DNA of 64,000 nucleotides from Gymnorhina tibicen. Its lineage: Eukaryota; Chordata; Aves; Passeriformes; Artamidae. A program made the position numbers and the translations under genes. Below are positions 37,901-50,600 of the stretch, in pieces. The DNA is taken from the NCBI GenBank assembly GCA_013399875.1, contig VXAZ01002496.1:310001-374000 (forward strand). The letters are read 5' to 3'. How positions within the stretch are numbered: the stretch's first letter is position 1; each line of letters begins with the position of its first letter. Under the pieces are notes generated by a model. It searched no databases. It was given only the letters and a program-made list of their open reading frames with translations, and was not told where the DNA came from.

Positions 37901-40900
37901 CATCCTTTGACGATACTGAGCAACAGCTAGATTTGGAGTAGATATCCATAAAGGGAGGAAAAGGGGCCACCATTTGAGTAAATGCAGTATCTCTATCCCT
38001 TGGTTCACACTCTTTTTCAGTGAAGTGATTGTCTCTTTCCTACTGCTACGATTATGTCCTAACACTTGAGTCATGTATTCTATGCAGATGTGTGTCTGTC
38101 TTCTCATGTTCTTTCAGTCTGCTTGACTGGATGCTGCTTCTAATGAGAAATATTTACTGTAGCCTCATTCCTTTAGGAGCTGACCTCTTTTCTCCTGATT
38201 AAAAAAAAATAAAAAGCCTCTATAGTTGCTTTCTTTTCTCCTATCCTTTATTTCTGACCATGCCCTTTTCTTTCTCATCCATGCTTTTGTTTCCTTTCCA
38301 TTTCTTTCTCACCTCCTTTCCAAAAACCAGCCTTGTCCCTCCTCTCTCTCCCCCCTGAGCCCCACAATCAGTGTTTTGTGTATCCCCCACGCATATCTCA
38401 CATCTTGTCATTTTGTCATCTTTGTGGGCCTGTCTTACTGATGTACTACCATCTCTGTGCCAAATTGGCCTGTCTGCTGGATTCATCAGCTCCTGAGGCA
38501 GAGGGAAGCATTTCATGGGTACTTGATGCAAATTCTGTTTCTTGAGCCACAGCTCTCCTGCTTAGCCAAATGATTCCAGCCCTGTGCAATGGTGAAGCAG
38601 AGCTGAATTAAGGATTTGAAGACTCCATCTCTTCTCCTGCACATTGGTGAACTGAGGGACCATGGCAGCAGCTGGGAATGTTTAACCCAGAAGCTAGTGA
38701 GCAGAGACTGCTGCAGGGTGTAAGAGACAGGAGAGGCATCCAGAATTTAAGGCCCCATGAGCTCACGTCTGTGTCTCACATTAATTCTATAGCATAAGAA
38801 GTTAATGGATTTTGGGGCAGAAAGGGCATTAGTAGATTCCGAGCTTTATTCTGGGAAAGAATAGGTCTGGCAATGATCAAGAGGCATGTTTGCATTTCCT
38901 TGGAAGGAAACATTGCAGCTAAATTGGAGACGATGACAGCCTTTGCACTGGTTCATGCAGCAGACCCTGAAGGACTGAGGAGCTGTAACACATCCTGTTG
39001 TTGGAAGCATGAGGGCACAGCTTTCTGCTTGCAGGGGTTGGTGCTTGGAAGGCACATGATGTGTGTGGTGATCTTACTGATGGAAAGATTGGCTGCAGGT
39101 TGCACAGCCATGTAAGTTAAAGTTCAGCCCTGGGAGAGCTGAATTGGTTGGATACTGGTGTCACTAAGGGAATGTGAGGAAATGTCACTGCACTGAAATT
39201 GGACTGAGTGAGGTTTGCTTTGCCGCTAAATGAGGAATGACCTTGATGAAGCAAAAACCAAGCAGCTGTTTACTGGTCTGGTGAAACTTACTTTTCAGAA
39301 TGAAACAATAGGTAACATCTCTGTGTGACTGGGAGAGAGAAAGGGCTACTCCTAATTAACATACATATTGAGTTGGAAATGCAATAGCAATATGTTATGT
39401 GATTCCAGAGAAGGGGACAGATAGGAGTTCACAAACTGTTTGATCCAGAGTAGAGACTGCCCTAAACACCAGAATCAATATGCAGAGGCATCTTGTATTA
39501 TAGGGCTTCTGAGAGTGCTTTATCTACATTTGGGATGCACCTTCTTAACAAGGAATATTGTTGACAGAATGCTTAAATAAAAGCATCACATTCAGATGAA
39601 CTTCTGCACAGAGTGCAGCATAAGAAGAATAGAGCATCTCATAAATTCCAGCTTTCCTGCCCAAGTATTCTGGAGGAGTTAAAAAATTATTAACTTTGGT
39701 GCTTTTTGTTATGAGTTTAAACATGACTTGTCAATTTTTAATATACTTTATCAAATAGTTCAGTAGAAAATCAATACTGGGAGTGAAGACCTGGCTAAAC
39801 AAAACAAAAGAGCTCTCTCACACTCAAGAGAGTTATTCTTTGCATTCTTATGATATCATGGTGAATCTTCACAATGCTTTACCAGAATCATGAGTCAAAG
39901 AAAAAGAACAAAAACATTCCTGCCAGCATCTATGAAGTGCCCTGGACCAGCGTCCATTAACCCTGAAATAGTTCCAATAGAATTGTATGCCAAGAAATGA
40001 GAACAAAAGAAAGGACTGTAACAAGAGTGCCCGACGTTTTCCCCTGTTGGAAATGAAATAAAAAGTTAGATTAGCAAACAAAACACCGAGGTATCTGGCA
40101 GCTTGTCAGGGTAGCGGCTCTGCCATCTGCACCAAGGCCATGTGTCACTGTCGTCCCTGAGGAGCAGGTCTCTTGGAAGAACAGAAGATGGCTATGCAGG
40201 ACTGAGGAGGACACTGGCATGATTTCCTGTGGAGCTTGAGGATGTTCCTGACAGCTCGCACGCACCAACTGAAGGGTGTGTGCCTTGCCAGCCAATGGCA
40301 CTGAATGAAGCAGCAAGGAGCAAACCCAGGCTCTGTATGGCGGGTCCTCCTCGATGGTTAGAGGGGAGCTGGTTTGTGAACTAGGAGTGTCTATGTGCTG
40401 AAGCAGTCACAGGGAACAGCAGCTGGACAGTGACCCTTGTATGGTCTTACAAACCTTTCATTTGACAGTGGAGAGGAGGAACATTTTGATTATATCACCT
40501 ATGAAAACCTAAATCTTAGAAAATTACTGTGTGAGTGGCTGTCCCAGGTAGCTTGTTCTGCTTGATTTTAGTTGATTTTGGTAAGTTTAATGTCCTCAAT
40601 AGGAGCCAGTGGCTGCCAAGCCACCATGTCACAGACACAGAGTTGTTCATAACAATGTGCAGAGACTAAGCAAGATCTGGTTTAGGTCTTGCTTTTGCAG
40701 TAGACTGAGGTTTTGTAGATAAAGTGATTTTTATTTGCTTTCTTTCAAGCAGTGTGGTTCTTCAAAAGCTTTAAATGTGCTGCTGTAACCAACCTGCAGA
40801 GTACTCCAGCAGCATTACACTTCTCAGGTGGCAGATGTGCCTGTAACCAGCAGTGCTGTGCTGCAAGGTGTGAAAGGGATAAAGAACATGAATCCTTCTT

Positions 40901-42262
40901 CCACTCAGACCAGATGTTGTATACAGAAGGTACTTGAATAGGTTTTTAGTAGTTTGAGGGTCAGACTTAAGGTTTATCTCCTAATCATTACTCCTGAGAG
41001 AAAGGGATCATCTCTTTTGCCTTTAAGGGACTGTTTTAAACTAGTGATTTGTCTTATAAGCTGATATGACCAATTGCTCCAAGACATCGGAGTGTTACAA
41101 GATGCAGTCTTCACTTGTATTTGTCAAAATATGAGATGTACTGGCTCATTTTTCCTTACTTTCATTCATATAGCGTTTAGAAATTAGATTTGCAGCACTC
41201 TAAGGGATGGCCAAAGCAGCAGGCTGCTCAGACATTATGAATTTAACAGCTTTAGAGATTAGAAGTTCTCTGTCCACAGCAGTGGTGCAACATGGAGAGC
41301 ATGAACAGAGAGTTTTTGGAGTGCTGGCATGTCTCAGGCCATGTTCAGCAAGAGCAGCTCTGCAGAGAAAAGCTCGATGGATCTTGCAAATCTCAGCACT
41401 TACTTTGAGACAGACAACAGAAGAAGCTGTCAGGGCAGTGATGGTTTCCTTAATAAGAAAAGATATAGAATATCATCCCATCAACTCTCCAGTTGGTACC
41501 ATGGGTTATCAAAATGGAAATGGGAGGTTCCATGACCTTCATCAGCCTCTTGAACTTTTGAGTTACTGCTTTTACCTGCTGAATCTGCTATTTGCAACCA
41601 CTTTCTCTTGGCCTAACAGATCACATGAGCAGCTAGACAGTGTTGCTGGCCAGCTTGGTACTGAGACACTTGGCAAAGAGATGCTGCAGGAAGAGATGAG
41701 GAACTCTTCCCTCTGAGAACAATGAACAAATAACTCAGAGGGGTGCTAAGACTCCGTATGCATGAGAGGAGTTCCTCTTCTGTCACTGGAACTGTAAAAT
41801 TAAGTCTGTCATCACTGTTAAATATTCATTATACCAGCAGGTCCTCTTACAAATCCACTAAAATTTGGCAGTCCCTTTATATTTGCATTATCTACCTTTA
41901 GATACCTTTGCTCACAGTTATTTACAACTTTTTTAAAATTTGCCTTGAGAAACTGGGGCAAAAAATTACAAGAGCAATCATGAATAAGGATAAAGAGCTG
42001 GACTGTTGCAGCTGTGCAATCCAAGTTAGCATGTAGTTCAGGCAGTGGTTTAGTTCCTAGCCAACCTTATATTCTTATTCCAGTAATAACTATTTCAGTG
42101 ACAAGCAAACTTACGTGGAAGAAGTGCTGGTCCGTGTGTAGCTCCCTAAGTAAATTGTCATGCTTGTTGGCGAGTTTAAAATTTGGAGTATGAGAGCCAA
42201 TCTAGAGCTGAAGGCACATGAGAGGGATTTTCATGCAATTGCAGTGGTTTTGGTGAAATAAA

Positions 42263-42280
42263 TGATTGACAAATGCAAAT
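42263..42280 (+). promoter_or_regulatory. RFX4: PBX/MEIS-like site joined to a perfect POU octamer
   Basis: TGATTGACA (42263-42271), close to the PBX-MEIS consensus TGATTGACAG, is followed by a perfect ATGCAAAT octamer (42273-42280). Function is inferred. Confidence 0.4.
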
Positions 42281-44425
42281 TTTGTCATTACCAAGGCGTT
42301 GGCTGTCTCTCTAGGACATGGGAATTCTCATCTCATACACTTTAAAAATACAGTGATTCCCAGTTATGCCAGTGATATGACCACATCCAGATGAGATGGA
42401 TCAGAGGATATGGCATAACTGTGGAAAACCAGTACTGTTTGTACTGCTGTAGGGGATGAGGTGAGCAAAATGCAGCTCAAATTAGGTGACCACAGAGCTT
42501 CACTCTGTCCATAAAACCTCTTAATCTCCCTTCAGGACACGCACACGTGCCCACAGGGCTGTAGCCAGCAGCTCTGGGTACAGTCAATTCCCAGCTGCGT
42601 GGTCCAGCCCCACCCAGCGCCTGTGGCCACAGTGGCTCACAAAGACCAGAAGAGGCTGTGATTACAGGTGGGGCTGTTCCTGCAGCACCTCTTGACCCTC
42701 CTGGCAGGATAGTGGGAGCAGAAGCCTCTGTGGCTGTGATCAGACCCATCTCCTTTTCTCTGCAGAGAGGAGCCCAAGTGGCTCTTGCCCATGTGGGAGT
42801 AATGAGTGCTTTGGGCTGCAAATACACGAAGCTAGTAACCATTACACAAACAAGAGGGAGTAATTAGCTCATTAAATATCCTGGCAGTACACAGACACCT
42901 CTGCTGTATCACCTCCACTCAGGTTCTGTAGGGAGAAGGCTTTCCTTCTGAAGGAGATAACATGTCAAAATAGTTTGTCAAAGATATATTTAAAGAACAT
43001 TTGTGCTTCTTGTTTCTTACAGTTCATGAAAGTTCCTGCCCCTGAGCAGCTCTCATGTGTTTCTGTCTGGGGAGTCCCAGGCCTGCCTCCCCAGCTCAAT
43101 CTTTGAAACACCACAGAAATAAAAATACTTTGTTTGTTGAAAAGAAATGCCTTGGTGGGGATAGGGTGAAGCTACACAGGCTTCTGCTCTGCCCACTTTT
43201 GAAAACAAGTTCAGTTTAAACTTCTGTTGTTAAAAGTGTGGTGGGCACATGGAAAGATCCCAGAAAGACTGGGATCAAGAAGAGAAGATGCAAAATTAGG
43301 GCCGTATAGTTCTATAGTTATTTTTAATTCGTCTTTCAGGATTTAATTTGGAACAATTTCTATTTTTTTTTGTTTGTGTAATAGTAAGTTATTCTGTCAG
43401 AAAATTTACTCTGGGAAAATTATTGTAATTTGAATAATGATCTCCTTTCCCTCATGTAGGAATCCCACAGCAGATACAAGGTATTTGTATTTAGTGGTAT
43501 GCAAAATTACATAACAAAAATTTTAAGGCTGAGGAAAACAGCTGTGTGTTTCGCTACAGTTCACTCTTGACCTGTGCGAAAGTAAATAGTTGCTATGATA
43601 TTTAAAGATGGATCTTCAAAATGCCATTAAAAACACAATTTTCTTTCTTTGCTAGTAAGATTATGATAGTTTCCATACTGTGTCACAGTTATGAGGATGT
43701 GGCTATACTACATTTTACTACTAGATATTCCTAATCTATTTTTTGGCTTTTTTACTAGTGCTGGTCCTTGTTCAAACCACTGCCCCAGTACAACTGAGGG
43801 TACAGTATGCTGGGACTCCTTGTGGGAAGGACTCCTAGAGGAGGAGGGGAAATGCCTTAGGGCTTGAAACACTAAAAACATAGAGATGTATTAGACAGGA
43901 TGTATTTTCTTTTGTGCTCGCAAGCATTTCCCATTAGAAATTTGGGGTTTCTCATGTTGTATTAACGATTCATCATTGTTACCAGGTCTGATGTGCACTT
44001 CTGCTTAGTCACTGCCTGAACTCTCCATCATTCTGTGAGTTTTCCTGCTGTGAAATCCTGCCTGTGAGAACTTTGTAAAGTCCAAGTGCAATAATTAAGC
44101 TTTAATCACAAAAAACCTTCCATCCCACATGACTCAATGCATGGCTAGAACAGTGGTGTAGCGTAATTGGTGCCAGCCTTGGGATGGAACCTCAGCCTGG
44201 AGACACCAGGGGTTCCCCATGGGCCTTTTCCTGCAGCTTTGCAGCCAGACTGCCTGGGACAGGCACATCCACGTGTCATGAGGACAAGAGCATTCCACAT
44301 GTAGAGGGCTCTACCCAGTGGGTTCTGTAGGCTGGAACAAGATCTAATGTTATTAACTCTGAAAGAGCTTCTAAAAGTCAACCCTAATTTTGACTTTTGA
44401 TTTTGTTCGCTTTGTGTCTTTCTTC

Positions 44426-44455
44426 TTTTGTTTTGTTTTGTTTTGTTTTGTTTTG
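44426..44455. repeat. (TTTTG)6 microsatellite
   Basis: Six perfect TTTTG units directly precede a GGGCAG. The layout mimics a splice acceptor, but I see no exon after it. Confidence 0.95.
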
Positions 44456-47400
44456 GGCAGGTGTTATTGTGTCTGGGATCTGTGGGCTCCTGATGGGAAT
44501 ATTTAAAATTTTAGCAAAACTGTTGTTGTATTTTCTTTTAATACCTGAAGACATTGTTACGAATATTGGGAGTTTAAAGCCTTGTACAAATGTTTTTCTT
44601 TATACAAACAGTAAAAAACAGCTACTTATTAAATGAAGTTATATATTAGAATATTGATTTATTTATACTTGCAGAATTTGTTTTATGAGATAATACGACC
44701 TTTAAATAGTTAGTTGGTTTTGTCACATTTTGTCATCTGCCAAATAATTTGGCAAATTTACCATAAACTCCCTGACATTTTTGCTCAAAAGAGTTTCGTT
44801 TTCTTCATTCTTTGCTGCCAGACAGGTCATGTATCTTTTCAGGCCTGAAGAATTTCTATCAGCTATTTAAATGCAAGGCCACAAAGAGAAAGCCAGACTC
44901 AGGCTGCAGCAGGCTGAACCGGGGTGATTCAGGACCAAAGGAGCTGCAGCACATAATTAAACAGTAACTGCACCCTGCTCCAGACTTTATACGTGGCAGT
45001 GTAAACTGGCTGCTTTTCCCGTCAAAAAGGGGACCGTGCGCAGTTATCAGAGGCACTGCGTGAACAAGGATGATGAAAATGGTTATCCAGTGACACTTAA
45101 AAAGTTTTTTTTTTTCCTACTACTTAGGCAGGGAATTTGACTAAAGATGGCTGCTGCCAGTTCCCTGCTGCCGAGGGAAGAGGATGCATCCCAGCTTCCC
45201 AGCTCTCGGTGCCGGCAGGAAAAGAAAGGGCAGAGCTGGGCATCGGTCTCCCCTTGGCGCTAATGGCAGCCGCCTTTGCTTTTACTCCCTGCAGCTGGGC
45301 TCATAGCCAAGGGAATTATATACAGCCATGGCTGTGTGCTGAAAGGAGGAGGAGGAGGTAGGGTAATCTTTCCCAAGGCTTCTTGCACCTCTCTCTGATG
45401 TTGCCCTCAGCAGCAAGTTTCTCTGCACCTGTAAGACAGCTCACAGCACTAAAATGGGACTGGAGAGATGCTATGAGCTCAGTTTTAGGGCACTGAAGGA
45501 AATCTGGCAGAAAGCAACCATATCATTGTTTTGGCCTTTAGACAAGGAGGTGATACATCCCAATCCCATGCAGCTGAGCAGCACAAGCAGGGAAAGCCTC
45601 CGAGTCGCTGCCGACTTTTGGGTTTGTAACTGAGCGGGGGCTGATTACACAGCACAGGCCCTGCTGGCAGGTTTTATGTCGTGGTGTCAGCAGCCTAACA
45701 GTGATTTTTATACAAGGCTGTGTGGGATTTGATGGGAGAAGAAATATCCTTTAAAAATCTATTGACAACAAGTGGGTTTTTTGATGGTTTTCAGAGAAGT
45801 ACCTCAAAGGAGCAGGCTGTGAGGCTTAGGCACAAGAGTGATGGTGAATGAGGAAGGTGCACACAGGGACGTGCTTGTACTGATGAAGGCAGCACTGCAG
45901 CATGTTCGTACTGTGAATACGTGGGCAAAGAGGCAGAGGGAGAGGAATAGCCTGGAGCTGCCACAACACTGCCTGAAAACCACAAGCACACAAAGCAACA
46001 GTACCTAGAGTCTTGTGGCAGGTCCTGGAAATCAGCTCTGAAGGGTTCTCAGCAGACCCTTTCTGAGGTTCTGCACAGGTGCCATTGAGCTTTTGTTTAC
46101 ATGGAGGTGGAGGGGGTGTGTACAGAGGAATATGCACAAGTTTATGCAACTGCCTGGGTTTAAAAAGCATTTTTTTTCTGCAGGATGTATTTGGTCATGA
46201 CTATTCATTTATTTGTTCATTGGCATCTAGTGCTGAAATGAAGTCATACCAGCTTTTATCTTCTATAAACCAGATGGGCATCTTTCCCAAGAGGCTGGGT
46301 TCCTGCTTTCCCTTCAAGCCTGCTGGTGTGATGGGCTTTTGCTGGCTGGCAGACTGCTGCCTGTGCTGTGCAGGTAGCCTGGTGTGTGGTGGGGGGGCTT
46401 ATGGAAAGGAATCTGGAGCCATTTCCACGTCTTTGACGGTGTTTCTGGCTCTGGCAGTTTGCTGACAGTGAGGCCTGTTTCCCCTTATTTCTTGTGCATC
46501 TCTTCACTCATGCCATATCCTCTGATTCCTGTTGTAACTTGCAGGCTTGCCTTGCAGCCTTCCCACCTATCCCTTCTTTTTCTTGCCTTGACCGCAGGGA
46601 GCTCTCTGAGCATAAACTCATTTCTGCCCACGTTCACGCCCTTGAAAACTAATCTTATGAGGGAGGTCAGTTTATTGTAGCAATACCCAGGGATTTAGGC
46701 AAACTCAAGAACTCATATTTCATACTTTGTCCAAGGAAACACATAAGAAGGTGTAACTTTTGCCCTGAAGACCTGTAACAGTATATTCTGCTGAGCCTGG
46801 TGCATCCTCTAAAGTCATCAGGGGATGTAAGTTATAGCTTCCAGGAAGAACAGCCAATTCAAATCAATGTAGTGCTGTAGGTAACTCATCTGGCTGGTGG
46901 GAATTAATTGAAAAACAGGGAGGAAGAGGAGTGGTTGCATTTGCACTGTGGGGTGACAAAGGTTTGAGCAGCTCAGTGGCTGCTAACTTGCTACATTGGA
47001 CTTGTACCAGGGAGGAAGAGATCTCAGTAGTGCCTGGGACTCCACCAGTGTGAATGAGGTTGTAGGAGTGGACTTCAGAGAGCACCGTTTGAACCTTGAT
47101 TTAACCAAAATTCACGTGAATGATTGCTTTTATACCCATTTTCTTCCAAAACCAGTGGGAATACTCAAGGATATAAGCCTTTGCCAAACTAAGACTTGGT
47201 AATGCAATGTCTGTGTTTCAGTTGATATTTATTTTTTAATGTATCCTGTGATGGGGGAGAGCATATCCTGAGGACCTTTGTTTTTTCTGGTACACAGAAG
47301 TGTTTCAGCCTCTGTGGCTTAAAAGCAAAAAAAAAGCCCCAAAAAATGAAACTAGAAAGCAACAGCTATGTTTGAAAGCAAGAAAGGATTTTCTTGCTAA

Positions 47401-47545
47401 ATAACCTCAGACCAAGCATGTTTTAACAGAAGTGTTAAAGACGACCATCTGTTGAACGCTGGCACTTTATTGAGATTTATCTGTTGCAAGTTTATATTTC
47501 ATGCAAAGACAAACACACAAAAGAGCATCTTTGGTTTTTTTGCAG

Positions 47546-47632
47546 AGAGTTGGATTGAACGATGTCTCAATGAAAGTGAAAACAAACGTTATTCCAGTCA
47601 CACCTCTCTGGGGAATGTTTCTAACGATGAAA
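47546..47632 (+). CDS. RFX4: RFX4 coding exon 2
   Basis: The first two bases complete Glu. Then 28 codons begin [20 protein letters not shown] and end in LGNVSNDE, followed by one base of Asn. This matches the RFX4 N-terminal region (residues 15-43). It is acidic, serine-rich and lies before the DNA-binding domain. Its length of 87 bases is a multiple of three, so skipping it would keep the main frame. Donor is GTAAGT and acceptor is TTTGCAG. AT-rich sequence flanks it on both sides. Confidence 0.97.
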
Positions 47633-50600
47633 GTAAGTATCTTGTCATTCATTTAAAGTCAGTGTGAACACGTCCAAGTGCTCTTTCTTGCTTTGTAAGT
47701 TGCTACATCTTGATGATATTTTTAGTAGTTTGTCATTTAAAGAGTCAGATCACTTGACATATTCAACAGTTTTATTAATTTTTTTCTGGAATATTTGCAT
47801 TTTTTAAAAGGAAATAATACTATCTATTGGTTAAAACAGCCAGAGAATTTGTGTTGCTGAATAAAGGCTGGATGACCTCTAAAATGTGCTGTTAGTATCA
47901 GCTTAGGAGCAAAACCACCTGTTTTGCTTTTCACTGGTGAACAACATGTGGTCAAAATACAGGAAAAAAATGCGCTGTTTTCCAATACTACTCTATCAAA
48001 ACATTAAAAAACCCCCCTTTCCTTTAAGAATTAAACAATCATGAGATTAAAAAAATCACATACTAAAACATGATATTGCTTTCTTTTTGGTCAGAGAGAG
48101 AAAACAATTGTCAATCTAGCTGATTTTAAAATAACTATTTTTTTCTTTTTTAGTGATAGTAATTTTAGATTTTGATTTTTAGCAATAGCAGGTAATCAAA
48201 ACAACTTCAAAGTAATTTAAAAATAACCAAGTTGTTTATTTTTAAAATTGTAAGACAATTTCTAGCTTACCATTTAGTTTTCCCTGTTTATGCAATTTCT
48301 ATTCTGCTTAATTTACCTAAAGCAAAATACTCTTCATGCTAGTCTTCCTCTCAGGACTTCATATATTCATGTTACAAGATAGTAATGAAGATTGAATTCT
48401 TTAATTCAGTAACTAGTAATTTACATTTCGTAAATATGAGTTTAGAAAGTATATTTTAAATAATTGCTGAAATTTCCTTTAAATTTTTTTGCATTTTAAG
48501 TGAATTATTTATTTTGACATCATGGTAAAATTACATGCCCTGTAGCACAATGTTGTAATGGATCATGAAATTTGCTGTATTGGGTCCTTACTCTTACTTG
48601 CCTAGGGATATCTTCTGAAGCAGTATTTCTGAAGGAGAAGGAAGATGTTAGTAGAAACATGGTATTTATTTATGACTCCCAAGCTAAGAACAGTGGACAA
48701 GAATCTTTAAAGATAGACAATGAAACTGGGAGATGTTTGGGGCTTTTTGTTTTTAAAAATTAATAGAAATTAATTTATCTTAAAAGAATTCTAGTGGATT
48801 GTAGTGAAAACACAAACATCAGCTTGTTATTTTGAATTTTATGAGAACCTGTGAGATATACAAAGTTCCTTTCACTCTGATGCTATTGAGAAAGTGATGG
48901 AAGAAATCTGTGATGAATGAGTTGTGTCTTCGGACTCTTAATAGGGTCAGAATTCAAGATTGTTATATGTGCTTTAAATGTGAGCATGAGAAACTTCCAC
49001 ATAGCTGGGGCCAGTAAAAAGAGGAGCTGTGTGGTTAACAAGAGCAGGTGTTTCAGACAGTGGCATTGAGAAGATGGGATGGTGGCTCATTCTGTTTTCT
49101 GGTTCTGGAATTAAGGGGCGAGCAACGATAATGAAAGGCACTGAATTTAGAACTGATAAAACAAATACATAAATGAATTTGTTCCACTATTCATGTGCAG
49201 AAGACATTGTCACAGCATATAATGGAAACCCAAATGAGAGGCAGAGTTGATTTTATCTAGCTTCCTTCTTAATAGCCAGTTCTTCCAGATGCTTCCTTTG
49301 CACTGATTACCAGCATTTCTGCAGTGCAGATAAGAGAATTAATCCACCTGAAAAGTCATCCTTGTTTTGAGGGCGAGGTGAGGGAGGGGAGAAGGTGAAG
49401 AGGAAGAAGTAGGAAAGCAAAATAAGCCCCAGAAGCAAGACAATAATCTGTGAAATCCAGAACAAACTAGAAGTTTCACCATAGAAATCATTGTCCTACA
49501 TGCTCCTTTCTAGCCCTCGAGTTCTTTCTAAGATTTTTCTAACAGTGCCCACACACCAACCAAGAAATTTCCAAACCATTGTGTCACTCTTTGTCCAGCC
49601 TCTGTCATACATTTAGAAACAAAGCAGGAGGCAAAATGTTTTGAGAAAATCCACGTAACGCTATTTGAATTCTTCAGAATGGTGGTCAAATTGCTGTTTG
49701 TCAGTGTAGCTCCAGTTTTCATCCGCAATCAAAAGAAAGCCTCATCCACCTTTCTCTCGACCAGTTTTTTGTCTCTACATACATGAGGAAGCTGTTGGCT
49801 GGACTACCAGAGAAAATGTGGGTTTGGTTTTCAGTTGGGATTTTTTTTTGGCCTTGGCTCCACTGAAGATTATGAGAACTTGTGCTGTGAACTGATAATG
49901 TTCTTACAGAGCATAACGCTTGCTCTTGTGACTCTTTTTTTTTCCTGGATGACTTTAGAGTTCATAGGGTTTTAGGACAGGAGTAATAGTTTTGCTGGTC
50001 TCCTTTTCTATAGCTGAAATATGCTACAGAATCATACTTGAGGCCACAGGGGTTCTTTTCAGTCTTCCATTCTTATCCAGAGACCTTCAGGCCTCTTGAA
50101 CCTGAGGTGACTCATAGCCATGGATTCACATCTCTGTGCTTCCTGGGGTGCTTCTTACCCTTTTGGAACATTTTATGACTTCTTCAGAACCACAACTCTT
50201 ATGTTCTAATACAAAAATTATCACTAAATTTTATTTCACTTTCCAGTTTTTAAAACATCTTTCCTGCTGCCACTTCCACATTCCAAGTTAGTCAAAAGAT
50301 TCACAGGAAAAGGGAATGGTACAACCTTGTAAGCAATAATTTAAAAAACCCAACCCCATAACATTTTCTGTGTACTGTGCATTGAACCAGATTATCCAAA
50401 TTGAAACAGGTCTGGAAGAACACAAATAAAAGCCTATGAAAGTTTCAACTTCAGTTCCATGGGGAAGGAATTGTGATGTTACTTGATGAAGTAGAAGGGT
50501 TGCTTGTCCAAATTTTCTTGCTTATTTGGAAATGTGAATGTATAGACAGTTCCTATGAGATAAATGAAAATATTCAGACTACTTTTTGTACTTCAGAAGT

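Larger units (their letters stand above)
28365..47545 (+). other. RFX4: RFX4 intron 1, 19181 bp
   Basis: The intron runs from a GTAAGT donor to a TTTTTTTGCAG acceptor. The first 3.3 kb belongs to the CpG-rich domain. Within it I note an AT-rich homeodomain/POU-type block (30258-30600), a palindromic repeat relic (31796-31867), a (CAG)5 tract (32663-32677), a perfect short hairpin (33761-33778), a possible repeat relic (34180-34245), an AT-rich block that resembles conserved noncoding sequence (34680-34960), a PBX/MEIS-POU site (42263-42280) and a (TTTTG)6 tract (44426-44455). The 169-codon frame at 41207-41716 is unrecognised and discussed as a finding. No other exon is recognisable. Confidence 0.85.

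Noticed and set aside
44456..44640. Possible exon after the (TTTTG)6-GGGCAG tract
   Set aside because: The acceptor-like look comes from the microsatellite. The following frame is low-complexity and ends without a recognisable peptide.
45293..45357. Cryptic exon-like segment (CTGCAG acceptor, GGAGGAG|GTAGGG donor)
   Set aside because: No protein similarity and no RFX4 isoform known to me uses such sequence.
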